43,168 bases of DNA from Akkermansia muciniphila (GTDB lineage: Bacteria; Verrucomicrobiota; Verrucomicrobiia; Opitutales; UBA953): NCBI GenBank assembly GCA_943331445.1, contig CALQLO010000016.1, forward strand, positions 1-43,168. The letters are read 5' to 3'. The notes under the pieces were generated by a model. It was not told the origin of the DNA. It did not search any database and saw nothing but the letters and a program-made list of their open reading frames with translations. The translations under genes and the position numbers were made by a program. Positions 35,875 through 43,168 of this stretch are shown piece after piece (the stretch's first letter is position 1; each line of letters begins with the position of its first letter).

Positions 35875-38800
35875 TCAGTTGCGGTCCGGGGTGCCGGTGC
35901 CGGTGCCAAGTCGGACATCCAGGCACAAGGCCTGCATTTCCTTCATGAGCACGTTGAAAGACTGGGGCGTGCCGCTGACGAGGGTGTTGTCTCCCTTGAC
36001 GAGCTGCTCGTAGATCTTGGTGCGTCCGGCGACGTCGTCGGACTTAACCGTGAGAAGTTCCTGCAGGGTGTAAGCTGCACCGTAAGCCTCGAGGGCCCAA
36101 ACTTCCATTTCGCCGAAGCGCTGGCCACCGTACTGGGCTTTACCGCCCAGGGGCTGTTGCGTGATCAGGCTGTAAGGACCGGTCGCACGGGCGTGAATCT
36201 TGTCCGCGACAAGGTGATTCAGCTTCATCATGTAGATGTAGCCGACCACGACATCTTGGTCGAAAGCTTCGCCAGTATGTCCGTTGATGAGCATCGCCTT
36301 GCCGGTTTCCGGTAGCTCGGCTTGCTTGAGGTATTCGCGAATCTGCTTCTCGGGAATGCCATCGAAGATAGGGGTGGCCATCTTCAGGCCGAGCTTGGAG
36401 CAAGCCCAACCGAGGTGCGTTTCGAGAACCTGACCGACGTTCATTCGGGAAGGAACGCCGAGCGGATTAAGGCAAATGTCGACGGGCGTGCCGTCGGCGA
36501 GGTAAGGCATGTCTTCGACCGGCACAATACGGGCGACGACGCCCTTATTGCCGTGACGACCGGCCATCTTATCGCCGACCTGGATCTTCCGCTTGGTCGC
36601 GATGTAGACCTTAACATTCTTGATTGCGCCGCCTTCATCGATGCCTTGTTCAATGGCTTCAACCTTACGGGCGCGTTCCTGTTCGAGTTCGTCAAAGCGG
36701 CGATGGTAACCGTCAACAATCTGGCGAATCTTCTGCTTCACAGGCGAATCATTCATCTCGATGGAGCGAGAGACGGACGCCAGGCGACGCAGCAGGGTCT
36801 TGGTGATTTTGCGGTTGGCCGGGATAATGGCTTCACCAGTCTCGGAGTTCTTAACGTCGAGAGGGATTTTCTCGCCGAGGAGGATGTTCGAGAGGGACTC
36901 CGTCATTTCCTCGCGGAGGCGGGAATCGGCGGTGCGGTACTCTTCGTTAACCTTCTTGAGGGCGCGGCGCTGATCGTTAGGCGAGAGACGGCCGTCGTCC
37001 TTATCGGTACGAGAGGAAACCTTCACATCCATGATGATGCCGGAGATGCCGGAGGGCACGCGGAGAGAAGTATCCTTAACGTCGCGAGCCTTCTCGCCGA
37101 AGATGGCGCGAAGGAGTTTCTCTTCAGGAGCCAAGTCGCCTTCGCTCTTTGGAGTGATCTTACCGACAAGAATATCGTCAGGCTTAACTTCGGCACCAAT
37201 GCGGATAACGCCGTCGCGGTTGAGGTTGCGCAGGGCTTCCTCACCGAGGTTCGGGATATCGCGAGTGATTTGTTCTGGCCCAAGCTTGGTGTCGCGCGCG
37301 GTGACTTCGAATTCCTCAATGTGAACCGAGGTGAAAACGTCGTCCGTCAGCATGCGTTCGGAGAGCAGGATGGCGTCTTCGAAGTTGTAGCCGTTCCACG
37401 GCATGAAGCCCACGAGGACATTGCGTCCAAGGGCGAGCTCACCCTTATCGGTGGCGGCACCGTCGGCGATGATGTCACCCAGTTTCACCTTATCGCCGCG
37501 GCGGACGAGAGGGCGCTGGTTGAAGCACGTGGAGGAGTTGGTTTTGAGGAACTTGCGGAGGTCGTAGACGTAGATGCCCTTGGAAGGCTCGCTCTTGAAC
37601 TTCTTGTTCTCGAGTTGGGCCGGGACGACTTCGCCGTCCTTGGTGACGACGATGCGACGCGAATCAGCGGCGGCGACGATGCCAGGACCTTCCGAGACGA
37701 TGACCGTCTTGGAGTCGATGGCGACGCGACGTTCGAGGCCGGTACCCACGTAAGGAGCTTCGGTGACGACGAGGGGGACACCCTGACGCTGCATGTTAGA
37801 ACCCATCAGCGCACGATTTGCATCGTCATGCTCCAGGAAGGGAATGAGGGCGGCGGCCACGGAGACGACCTGCTGCGGAGAGACGTCCATGTAATCGACA
37901 TCTTCGGGATCGACCTCAAGGATGTCGTCACGGAAACGGACGGTGACCTTGCCCTTTAGGCGGCTGGCGTCATCAAGCTCAGAGTTAGCCTGAGCGACTT
38001 TGAATTTCTCTTCCTGGTCCGCGGTCATGAACTCGACCTGGCTGGAGACCTTGCCGCGCACGACCTTACGGTACGGGGCTTCGATGAAGCCGAACTCGTT
38101 AATGCGTGCGTAGGTGGACAACGAATTGATTAGGCCGATGTTCGGACCTTCGGGGGTCTCGATTGGGCAGATGCGGCCGTAGTGGGAAGGATGAACGTCG
38201 CGGACTTCAAAGCCGGCACGGTCACGGTTGAGGCCTCCGGGCCCGAGGGCGGAGAGACGACGCTTGTGCGTCAACTCAGCCAGAGGATTGATTTGATCCA
38301 TCAGCTGAGACAGCTGGCTGCGGGCAAAGAATTCGCGGATCGAGTTACCGAAAGGCTTCGGGTTAACCAGCTTCTGCGGGGTGATCGAGTCGACGCTCTG
38401 GTCGTACTCGTTGATGCGAGCCTTGACCGTCTTGACGACGTTCTTGAGGCCGGCGCGACACTGGTTCGCAAGCAATTCACCGACGTTACGAACGCGGCGG
38501 GAACCGAGGTGATCGATATCATCGATCGCACCGTCTCCAGCGCTAAGCTTACAGAGCAACTTAGTGGCTTCGACGATGTCCTCAGGAGTGATTGTGCGCG
38601 TATCGAGAGAAACGTTGAGGCTGAGCTTCTGGTTCAGCTTGTAGCGACCAACGCGACCTAGGTCGTAACGCAGCGGGTCCTGGAACAGGCGCTGCATGTG
38701 GGCGCGGGCACCCTTGACGTTGACGGGCTCACCGGGGCGAAGTTTGCGGAAGATTTCCTTGAGGGCTTCTTCTTCGTTACGGACAGCACCGATATCCTTA

Positions 38801-39672
38801 CGCAGGGAAAGGATGATTGAGCCGTTATCGAAGGCGGTATCGAAAACACCGAACTTCTGCTTCGGAAGTTGTTTGTGGATTTCCTTCAGCGTCTCACGGG
38901 AGAGCTTGTCGTACTGCTTGGCGACGACCTTGCCGGTCTCGACGTCGACAATCGGGTCAGCGTAGACGAGGTGGGAGAGCTCTTCCGGATCCAGCTCAAG
39001 CGCGGCCTTGGCGGTCAATTCGCGGTGCTCGTAGAAAAGGGCAAGGATGTCCTTGTCGTCCTTATAACCGAAGGCACGCAGCAAGGTCGTGACGAGGAAC
39101 TTACGGCGACGGCGACGACGGTCGAGGTAGACCCAGAGCAAGTCATTCTGGTCGAACTGAACTTCAATCCAGGTGCCGCGGTCGGGGATAATCCGGAAAG
39201 CATGCAGCATCTTGCCGCTCGTATGGGCGGACTCTTCGAAGCAGATACCAGGGCTGCGGTGCAGCTGGGAGACGACCACGCGCTCGGCGCCATTGACGAT
39301 GAAAGAGCCACGATCGGTGATCATGGGGATTTCACCCATGAGAATTTCCTCGTCCTTAAAGGCGCCCTTCTCGCGAAGGCGGAGTTTGAGCATCACAGAG
39401 ATCGCGTAGGTCGTGCCTTCGCGGATGCATTCAAGTTCGGTCTGCTTAGGCAGAACCAAGCCGTACTCGAGATACTCGAGACGGAAGTTGCCGTTGTTGC
39501 TCTCCACCGGGAAGGCTTCGCGGAAGACGGCATCGAGCCCGACGTTCTTGCGGGCGGACGCGGTCTCGTCCAATTGCAGGAAATCGTTGAACGAGAAAAT
39601 CTGGTTCTCGATCAGGTTGGGCGGAGGGATTACTTCGCGTAGTTTACCGAAGTTTTTGCGCTCTTGAGGCAT
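35875..39672 (-). CDS. rpoB: DNA-directed RNA polymerase beta subunit
   Basis: 1265 residues with all usual beta regions: the rifampicin pocket near 444 (SQLSQLMDQINPLAELTHKR, keeping the Asp, His and Ser positions tied to drug binding), RICPIETPEGPNIGLI, VGFMPWNGYNFEDAILLSER near 755, GRHGNKGVVARIVPVEDMP near 1040 and the C-terminal GGQRFGEMEVWALEAYGA. Length is close to that of compact beta subunits. It follows rplL after 162 bases that hold a terminator-like hairpin, so its level can be set by read-through. Confidence 0.98.
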   Translation of the reverse strand: MPQERKNFGKLREVIPPPNLIENQIFSFNDFLQLDETASARKNVGLDAVFREAFPVESNNGNFRLEYLEYGLVLPKQTELECIREGTTYAISVMLKLRLREKGAFKDEEILMGEIPMITDRGSFIVNGAERVVVSQLHRSPGICFEESAHTSGKMLHAFRIIPDRGTWIEVQFDQNDLLWVYLDRRRRRRKFLVTTLLRAFGYKDDKDILALFYEHRELTAKAALELDPEELSHLVYADPIVDVETGKVVAKQYDKLSRETLKEIHKQLPKQKFGVFDTAFDNGSIILSLRKDIGAVRNEEEALKEIFRKLRPGEPVNVKGARAHMQRLFQDPLRYDLGRVGRYKLNQKLSLNVSLDTRTITPEDIVEATKLLCKLSAGDGAIDDIDHLGSRRVRNVGELLANQCRAGLKNVVKTVKARINEYDQSVDSITPQKLVNPKPFGNSIREFFARSQLSQLMDQINPLAELTHKRRLSALGPGGLNRDRAGFEVRDVHPSHYGRICPIETPEGPNIGLINSLSTYARINEFGFIEAPYRKVVRGKVSSQVEFMTADQEEKFKVAQANSELDDASRLKGKVTVRFRDDILEVDPEDVDYMDVSPQQVVSVAAALIPFLEHDDANRALMGSNMQRQGVPLVVTEAPYVGTGLERRVAIDSKTVIVSEGPGIVAAADSRRIVVTKDGEVVPAQLENKKFKSEPSKGIYVYDLRKFLKTNSSTCFNQRPLVRRGDKVKLGDIIADGAATDKGELALGRNVLVGFMPWNGYNFEDAILLSERMLTDDVFTSVHIEEFEVTARDTKLGPEQITRDIPNLGEEALRNLNRDGVIRIGAEVKPDDILVGKITPKSEGDLAPEEKLLRAIFGEKARDVKDTSLRVPSGISGIIMDVKVSSRTDKDDGRLSPNDQRRALKKVNEEYRTADSRLREEMTESLSNILLGEKIPLDVKNSETGEAIIPANRKITKTLLRRLASVSRSIEMNDSPVKQKIRQIVDGYHRRFDELEQERARKVEAIEQGIDEGGAIKNVKVYIATKRKIQVGDKMAGRHGNKGVVARIVPVEDMPYLADGTPVDICLNPLGVPSRMNVGQVLETHLGWACSKLGLKMATPIFDGIPEKQIREYLKQAELPETGKAMLINGHTGEAFDQDVVVGYIYMMKLNHLVADKIHARATGPYSLITQQPLGGKAQYGGQRFGEMEVWALEAYGAAYTLQELLTVKSDDVAGRTKIYEQLVKGDNTLVSGTPQSFNVLMKEMQALCLDVRLGTGTGTPDRN

Positions 39673-39758
39673 GGCTGGTGAAGGTGGGCTCGGAGTGTCG
39701 GGATGGTTCGGTGGTGCTGACTGGTTTGCCTGGTTGGTTCGGACTAGGCGGCCGTTGG

Positions 39759-39812
39759 GAAAGAAAAAGCGGGGAAGGGCTGGCGTCCCGGAAGGGTGCT
39801 CCCCTCCCCGCT
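39759..39812 (-). terminator. terminator-like hairpin (candidate attenuator) between rplL and rpoB
   Basis: On the minus strand a 12-bp stem (39801-39812 with 39768-39779, one G-U pair) with a 21-base loop is followed directly by TTTTTCTTT. It lies 22 bases after the rplL stop and about 87 bases before the rpoB start. A partial terminator at this same place separates ribosomal-protein and polymerase expression in E. coli. The structure is visible; partial read-through is inferred because rpoB has no clear own promoter. Confidence 0.8.
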
Positions 39813-39834
39813 CTGAAAGATGATCGTCGGAGGA

Positions 39835-40212
39835 TTACTTGACTTCGACCTCGGCCCCGGCGGCCTTGAGCTTGGTCTCGATATCCTTGGCTTCGTCCTT
39901 GGACACGCCTTCTTTGACCGGCTTGGGGGCGGTGTCGACGAGGTCTTTGGCTTCCTTGAGGCCCAGGCCAGTGATGGCGCGGACTTCCTTAATGACATTG
40001 ATCGGGGTAGCGCCCTTGGCCTTGAGGATGACGTCAAACGTCGTCTTCTCTTCGGCAGGAGCGGCAGCGGCGGCGCCAGCGACGGCGACGGCGACAGGAG
40101 CGGCGGCGGAAACGCCCCACTTGGTCTCGAGGTCTTTAACGAGGTTAGCGATGTCCAAAACGGACTGGGCGCTGAGCCACTCGATGACTTGGTCTTTGGT
40201 GATGTTGCTCAT
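39835..40212 (-). CDS. rplL: 50S ribosomal protein L7/L12
   Basis: Stalk protein that recruits translation GTPases. The 125 residues show the N-terminal dimerisation helices, an Ala/Val-rich flexible hinge (about 35-52) and the C-terminal domain [14 protein letters not shown]...[21 protein letters not shown]-type block. This gene has one of the few convincing Shine-Dalgarno sequences here (AAGGA nine to thirteen bases before ATG), in line with the need for several L12 copies per ribosome. Confidence 0.97.
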   Translation of the reverse strand: MSNITKDQVIEWLSAQSVLDIANLVKDLETKWGVSAAAPVAVAVAGAAAAAPAEEKTTFDVILKAKGATPINVIKEVRAITGLGLKEAKDLVDTAPKPVKEGVSKDEAKDIETKLKAAGAEVEVK

Positions 40213-40365
40213 GGTATCTGTTTTCCTTGAATGGTTAGCGTCTGTTGAAGGACATTTGAGGGCGCGAGGCCCCTAACCGGGGTTCTTTGGATGTTGGGTT
40301 GTTTTTGGTTTGGGTTCCCCTCGCTCGGACGCCGCCACATGGCGACACCTCCGCAAGGAAAGGGG
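40213..40365 (-). other. rplJ-rplL spacer with possible mRNA structure
   Basis: 153 bases without a gene. On the minus strand it holds a small hairpin around CGCCACATGGCG (40333-40344), a CA-rich stretch (complement of 40291-40318, words such as AACCCAAACC and AACAACCC) and a GC-rich CCCCGG...GGGG-type segment near 40262-40282 before the rplL Shine-Dalgarno. It is longer than the usual rplJ-rplL gap and could carry control of L12 synthesis. No reading frame is supported. Confidence 0.45.
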
Positions 40366-40854
40366 TTAGGCGGCCGTCTCGTCCTTCTGGCGCTTGGCAT
40401 CCAGGAGGCGGACGATCTGCGAGGCAGGAGTAGAGAGGAGCGAGAGAAGCTGAGCGCGGATGCCATCGAGCGAAGGCAGCTTAGAGAGCGCCTCGACTTC
40501 AGACTTCGAGAGGAGCTTGGCATCGAGAACGCCAGCCTTCACTTCAAGCTTCGAGAAATCTTTGAAGAAGGAGACAAGCACCTTGGCCACGCCGGTCGGA
40601 TTCTTACCGCCCGTGACGAGGGCCGTGTGGCCAATCAGGTGCGGGGTCAGGTCAGGCAGGTTCGCCTGCTTGGCCGCGATGTTGAGAATGCTGTTCTTAA
40701 CGACGTGATACTCGGCGCCATGAACGCGAAGCTGATCGCGGACGGAGGTGGAGTTCTCGACCGTTACGCCCGTGAAGTTCGCGAGCAGCAGATAATTGGA
40801 AGCGGCCAGCTGGGCGGCTACTTCGTCGACGAGGAATTGTTTTTCAGCGCGCAT
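40366..40854 (-). CDS. rplJ: 50S ribosomal protein L10
   Basis: Anchors L12 dimers to the ribosome. The 162-residue product has the typical N-terminal globular part (MRAEKQFLVDEVAAQLAASNYLLLANFTGVTV, RDQLRVHGAEYHVVKNSI) and a C-terminal helix for L12 binding ending in KRQKDETAA. It begins only 27 bases after the rplA stop, which leaves no room for the long structured L10-L12 binding leader found upstream of rplJ in E. coli and Bacillus. Confidence 0.96.
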   Translation of the reverse strand: MRAEKQFLVDEVAAQLAASNYLLLANFTGVTVENSTSVRDQLRVHGAEYHVVKNSILNIAAKQANLPDLTPHLIGHTALVTGGKNPTGVAKVLVSFFKDFSKLEVKAGVLDAKLLSKSEVEALSKLPSLDGIRAQLLSLLSTPASQIVRLLDAKRQKDETAA

Positions 40855-40881
40855 GTTCGTAGGTTCTCGTGGTTGCGTGGG

Positions 40882-41592
40882 TTAGGCGGTCGCGATAGCG
40901 GCCGAATAAGGCTTGAGATCAACACCGACGCCGGGGCTCATGCTAGCGCTGATGGTGATAGACTTGATGAAGCGGCCACCGGCGAAGCCCGCAGGCTGAG
41001 CCTTGACGAGAGCGGAGAGGGCCGCCTGGGCGTTCTCGGTGAGTTGGAGGGACGTGAAGGACTTCTTGCCGATCACGATCACAATGTTGCCCGTCTTATC
41101 CATCTTGAACTCAACGCGACCAGCTTTGACTTCCTTGATGGTCTTCGGGATGTCATCGGAAACGGTGCCAGACTTCGGATTCGGCATCAGGCCTTTCGGA
41201 CCGAGGACGCGGGCGACCTGACGGACGTCCTTCATCGCGGTGACCGTGGAGATGGCGACGTCGAAGTCGAGGAAGCCGCCGTTGACCTTAGCGATCAGGT
41301 CAGCGAGGCCGGCGTAATCGGCGCCAGCCGCGAGGGCTTCAGCGGCGTTTTCGGTAAAGGCGAGAACCTTGATCTTCTTGCCTGAGCCGTTCGGAAGGGA
41401 AACCGTGCCGCGGACCATCTGGTCCGACTGCTTCGGGTCGACGCCAAGGAAGGCCGAGATTTCGACGGTTTCGTCGAACTTGGCTCCGGGCATCTTCTTG
41501 ATGATCTCGGTGGCCTGGGCCACGTCGTATTTGGACTTCAGGTCGGCGACCTGGAGGGCAGCGCGGTAACGCTTGCTGGGTTGTTTGCTCAT
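40882..41592 (-). CDS. rplA: 50S ribosomal protein L1
   Basis: Mobile L1-stalk protein and often a translational repressor of its own operon. The 236 residues show [21 protein letters not shown] at the start, the [20 protein letters not shown] block, [18 protein letters not shown] (the L1 signature) and [23 protein letters not shown] at the end. A 59-base CA-rich spacer separates it from rplK; a GGAG occurs about 17 bases before the ATG. Confidence 0.97.
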   Translation of the reverse strand: MSKQPSKRYRAALQVADLKSKYDVAQATEIIKKMPGAKFDETVEISAFLGVDPKQSDQMVRGTVSLPNGSGKKIKVLAFTENAAEALAAGADYAGLADLIAKVNGGFLDFDVAISTVTAMKDVRQVARVLGPKGLMPNPKSGTVSDDIPKTIKEVKAGRVEFKMDKTGNIVIVIGKKSFTSLQLTENAQAALSALVKAQPAGFAGGRFIKSITISASMSPGVGVDLKPYSAAIATA

Positions 41593-41651
41593 AGCGACTT
41601 TTGGTCTCCTGCGGGATGCAGTGGTTGGTTGGGTTTAGGGTTGGGTTAAAA

Positions 41652-42077
41652 TTAGCCGATGACTTCGATGCCCATCGAACGCGCGGTGCCGGCGATCATG
41701 CGAGCAGCATTGTCAGGGTTGACGGCGTTGAGGTCCTTCTTCTTCAGCTCAACGATTTCGAGCAGCTGCTTCTTGGTGACCTTGCCGACCTTATCACGAT
41801 TCGGAACCTTGGAGCCGCTCTCGATCTTGGCGGCCTTCTTCAGGAGCACCGAGGCAGGAGGAGACTTAAGGATGAACGTGAAAGACTTGTCCTGGTAGAC
41901 GGAGATGATGACGGGCAAGATCAGGCCAGCCTGGTCCTTGGTCCGCGCATTGAACTCCTTACAGAACGCCATAATGTTGACGCCCTTGGCACCCAGTGCG
42001 GGTCCGACAGGAGGAGCAGGATTAGCGGCGCCCGCGGGGAGCTGGAGCCTGATTTCGCCGACGACTTTCTTTGCCAT
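41652..42077 (-). CDS. rplK: 50S ribosomal protein L11
   Basis: Forms the GTPase-associated centre with 23S rRNA and is needed for the stringent response. The 141-residue product has the canonical length, N-terminal [35 protein letters not shown] and C-terminal [16 protein letters not shown]. The leader before the ATG (CAACCCAACCATC type) is CA-rich and has no Shine-Dalgarno. Confidence 0.97.
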   Translation of the reverse strand: MAKKVVGEIRLQLPAGAANPAPPVGPALGAKGVNIMAFCKEFNARTKDQAGLILPVIISVYQDKSFTFILKSPPASVLLKKAAKIESGSKVPNRDKVGKVTKKQLLEIVELKKKDLNAVNPDNAARMIAGTARSMGIEVIG

Positions 42078-42111
42078 GGTGGTTGTTTAGATGGTTGGGT
42101 TGAAAAATAGA

Positions 42112-42681
42112 TCAGTCGCGGTCATCGCGTTCGACCTGCCAGAATTCGAGTTCGACCGGAGTAGAACGACCGAAGATGTCGACGGATACCTCGAGCTTGC
42201 CACGGTCGGCGTCGATTTTGTCGATATTTCCAGCGAGATTAGCGAAGGGACCGTCGGTGATTTTGACACGCTCTCCGATATTGAAAGTGACCTTCGGGAC
42301 GACCTTGTCCGCAGCGTCTGCAACCTGCTGGAGAATCGTGTTAATTTCTTCGGTTTTGAGGGCGACAGGATTTTGGCCGCCGATGAGTCCGATGACGCCA
42401 TCGGTGCGCTTGAGGAAACTCCAAGGAGCCTCAAGGAGGAGGCCCTCGTCATCAAACAGGCGGGCGCGCACGAAGAGATACGAAGGGTAGAGCTTCATCT
42501 CGCTCTCACGCTTCTTGCCGTTACGGAAATCCTTAACGGTTTTCACCGGCATGAGAATTTCGGCGACAAAGTCGCCCATCTCGTCGTCCCGGATCGCCTT
42601 GTCGAGTAGGCGCTTCACCTTGCTCTCGTTGTTGGAGAGGGTCTGGATGGTGTACCAGCGAAAATCAGAGGGAGAGGACAT
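42112..42681 (-). CDS. nusG: transcription termination/antitermination factor NusG
   Basis: Links RNA polymerase to the ribosome or Rho. The 189-residue product has the NGN domain (WYTIQTLSNNESKVKRLL, YPSYLFVRARL, GVIGLIGG) and the C-terminal KOW domain (GERVKITDGPFANLAGNIDKID). Position between secE and rplK is the standard bacterial order; eight bases separate it from secE. Confidence 0.97.
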   Translation of the reverse strand: MSSPSDFRWYTIQTLSNNESKVKRLLDKAIRDDEMGDFVAEILMPVKTVKDFRNGKKRESEMKLYPSYLFVRARLFDDEGLLLEAPWSFLKRTDGVIGLIGGQNPVALKTEEINTILQQVADAADKVVPKVTFNIGERVKITDGPFANLAGNIDKIDADRGKLEVSVDIFGRSTPVELEFWQVERDDRD

Positions 42682-42689
42682 GGGGGCAA

Positions 42690-42899
42690 TCAGCGCACGA
42701 GGTCAGTCGCGTACCGTACGAAGTTTGAGAGAGAGAAGTCGCAGAAGAACACCACAGCACCCAGAAGGGCGACGGCGGTGATAACAACCAAAGTCGAGTC
42801 CACGAGCTCCTTGCCAGTGGGCCATGAGGCCTTGACGAAGACCTCGGTGATGGTCTCGTTCCAGAAGGTGCGGATACTTCCGAGGATTCTGAGGAACAT
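42690..42899 (-). CDS. secE: preprotein translocase subunit SecE
   Basis: Short single-span form of SecE, 69 residues: an amphipathic N-terminal helix with WNETITEVFVKASWPTGKEL (the conserved W-P-T/S motif) and one membrane span at about 35-54. It clamps SecY in the translocon. The identification is supported by the invariable place between tRNA-Trp and nusG. The leader CAAACCAAACAACAGTCACC is CA-rich without Shine-Dalgarno. Confidence 0.94.
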   Translation of the reverse strand: MFLRILGSIRTFWNETITEVFVKASWPTGKELVDSTLVVITAVALLGAVVFFCDFSLSNFVRYATDLVR

Positions 42900-42924
42900 G
42901 GTGACTGTTGTTTGGTTTGGAGAG

Positions 42925-43000
42925 TGGCAGGACGGGAGGGAGTCGAACCCACAACCAACGGTTTTGGAGACCGCTACTCTGCCAATTGAGCTACCGTCCT
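42925..43000 (-). tRNA. tRNA-Trp, anticodon CCA
   Basis: The 76-base cloverleaf has an encoded 3' CCA, acceptor stem AGGACGG/CCGTCCT, discriminator G, D-arm TAGCTCAATTGGCAGAG, anticodon loop CTCCAAA (anticodon CCA, tryptophan) and T-arm GTGGGTTCGACTCCC. It sits between tuf and secE, its usual place, and 25 bases before the secE start. Confidence 0.98.
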
Positions 43001-43023
43001 GTACTGGTGGTTAAAGAGACGAA

Positions 43024-43053
43024 TGCCGGGGCCCTTTTTAGGGGGCCTCGGCA
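43024..43053 (-). terminator. hairpin between tuf and tRNA-Trp
   Basis: Stem of 11 pairs with one mismatch (43024-43034 with 43043-43053) and an eight-base loop, lying after the tuf stop on the minus strand. The bases after it (TTCGTCTCTTT) are only moderately T-rich. It may end most tuf transcripts or be a processing site ahead of the tRNA. Confidence 0.6.
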
Positions 43054-43081
43054 CCGTAGTAGGTCGTTTTTGGTCAGGAAA

Positions 43082-43168
43082 TCACTTGGTGATTTCGAGG
43101 ATCTGGCCGGCGCCGATGGTCTTGCCACCTTCGCGGAGAGCGAAGCGCTGGCCCTTTTCCATCGCGAC
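43082..43168 (-). CDS. tuf: elongation factor Tu, C-terminal end only
   Basis: Only the last 28 codons and the TGA stop are in the window; the rest is beyond the right edge. The peptide reads VAMEKGQRFALREGG then KTIGAGQILEITK, which is the end of EF-Tu domain III (RFALREGGxTxGAGxVxxI). Its place upstream of tRNA-Trp, secE and nusG confirms it. Confidence 0.95.
   Translation of the reverse strand, partial: VAMEKGQRFALREGGKTIGAGQILEITK

Noticed and set aside
34840-37959. Two further long plus-strand open frames (491 and 545 codons) over rpoC/rpoB
   Set aside because: Same cause: antisense to conserved polymerase genes, with no start signal or recognisable domain.

Overview
The window looks like a slice of a Gram-negative bacterial chromosome of the Verrucomicrobiota, probably Opitutae-like. 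This is an inference from gene content, not a database match. An outer-membrane polysaccharide export locus, lipoproteins and a murein-peptide recycling ligase indicate two membranes. The same window carries McsA, McsB and ClpC, a set best known from Firmicutes but also seen in the Planctomycetes-Verrucomicrobia group. The DNA is GC-rich and densely coded. Almost everything is housekeeping; I see no phage, insertion sequence, CRISPR array or plasmid gene.

Layout: (1) 1-2534, end of infB and rbfA (+). (2) 2531-4092, mcsA-mcsB (-), protein arginine kinase and its zinc-finger activator. (3) 4191-5773, a divergent ketoacyl-ACP synthase with its own acyl carrier protein and a terminator. (4) 5816-8127, a secreted Lys/Glu-rich protein of unknown function, tRNA-Ala(GGC) on the minus strand, and an RNase D-like exonuclease translationally coupled to a thioredoxin-fold [2Fe-2S] ferredoxin. 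(5) 13122 down to 8175 (-), a probable stress operon clpC - DUF423 - acidic hypothetical - aldo/keto reductase - secreted glutathione peroxidase. (6) 13277-15902 (+), nrnA-truB-ribF, the usual downstream companions of infB-rbfA, here about 10.7 kb away. (7) 15909-24265, mpl, a repeat-bearing spacer, hpf, an SDR, recN coupled to a YggS-family gene, a LysR regulator, and an uncharacterised pair (480-residue conserved protein plus six-TM protein). (8) 24400-31379, sppA, then (reading leftwards) an outer-membrane beta-barrel, a short Wza-like OPX lipoprotein, a BY-kinase/Wzz protein and an M48 peptidase lipoprotein. (9) 31453-43168 (-), the classical tuf-trnW-secE-nusG-rplK-rplA-rplJ-rplL-rpoB-rpoC block, read right to left, with a candidate attenuator before rpoB and a terminator after rpoC.

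Functional themes: translation and transcription machinery; protein quality control (McsAB marks proteins with phospho-arginine, ClpC unfolds them); ribosome hibernation and DNA repair; envelope and exopolysaccharide export. The observations I rate highest are the truncated OPX protein beside a dedicated beta-barrel, the Gly/Tyr-rich tail on the BY-kinase, the Gram-negative phospho-arginine degradation set with its binding motifs intact, the repeated motif downstream of hpf, the CA-rich leaders that mostly lack Shine-Dalgarno sequences, and the uncharacterised 480-residue protein with its membrane partner.
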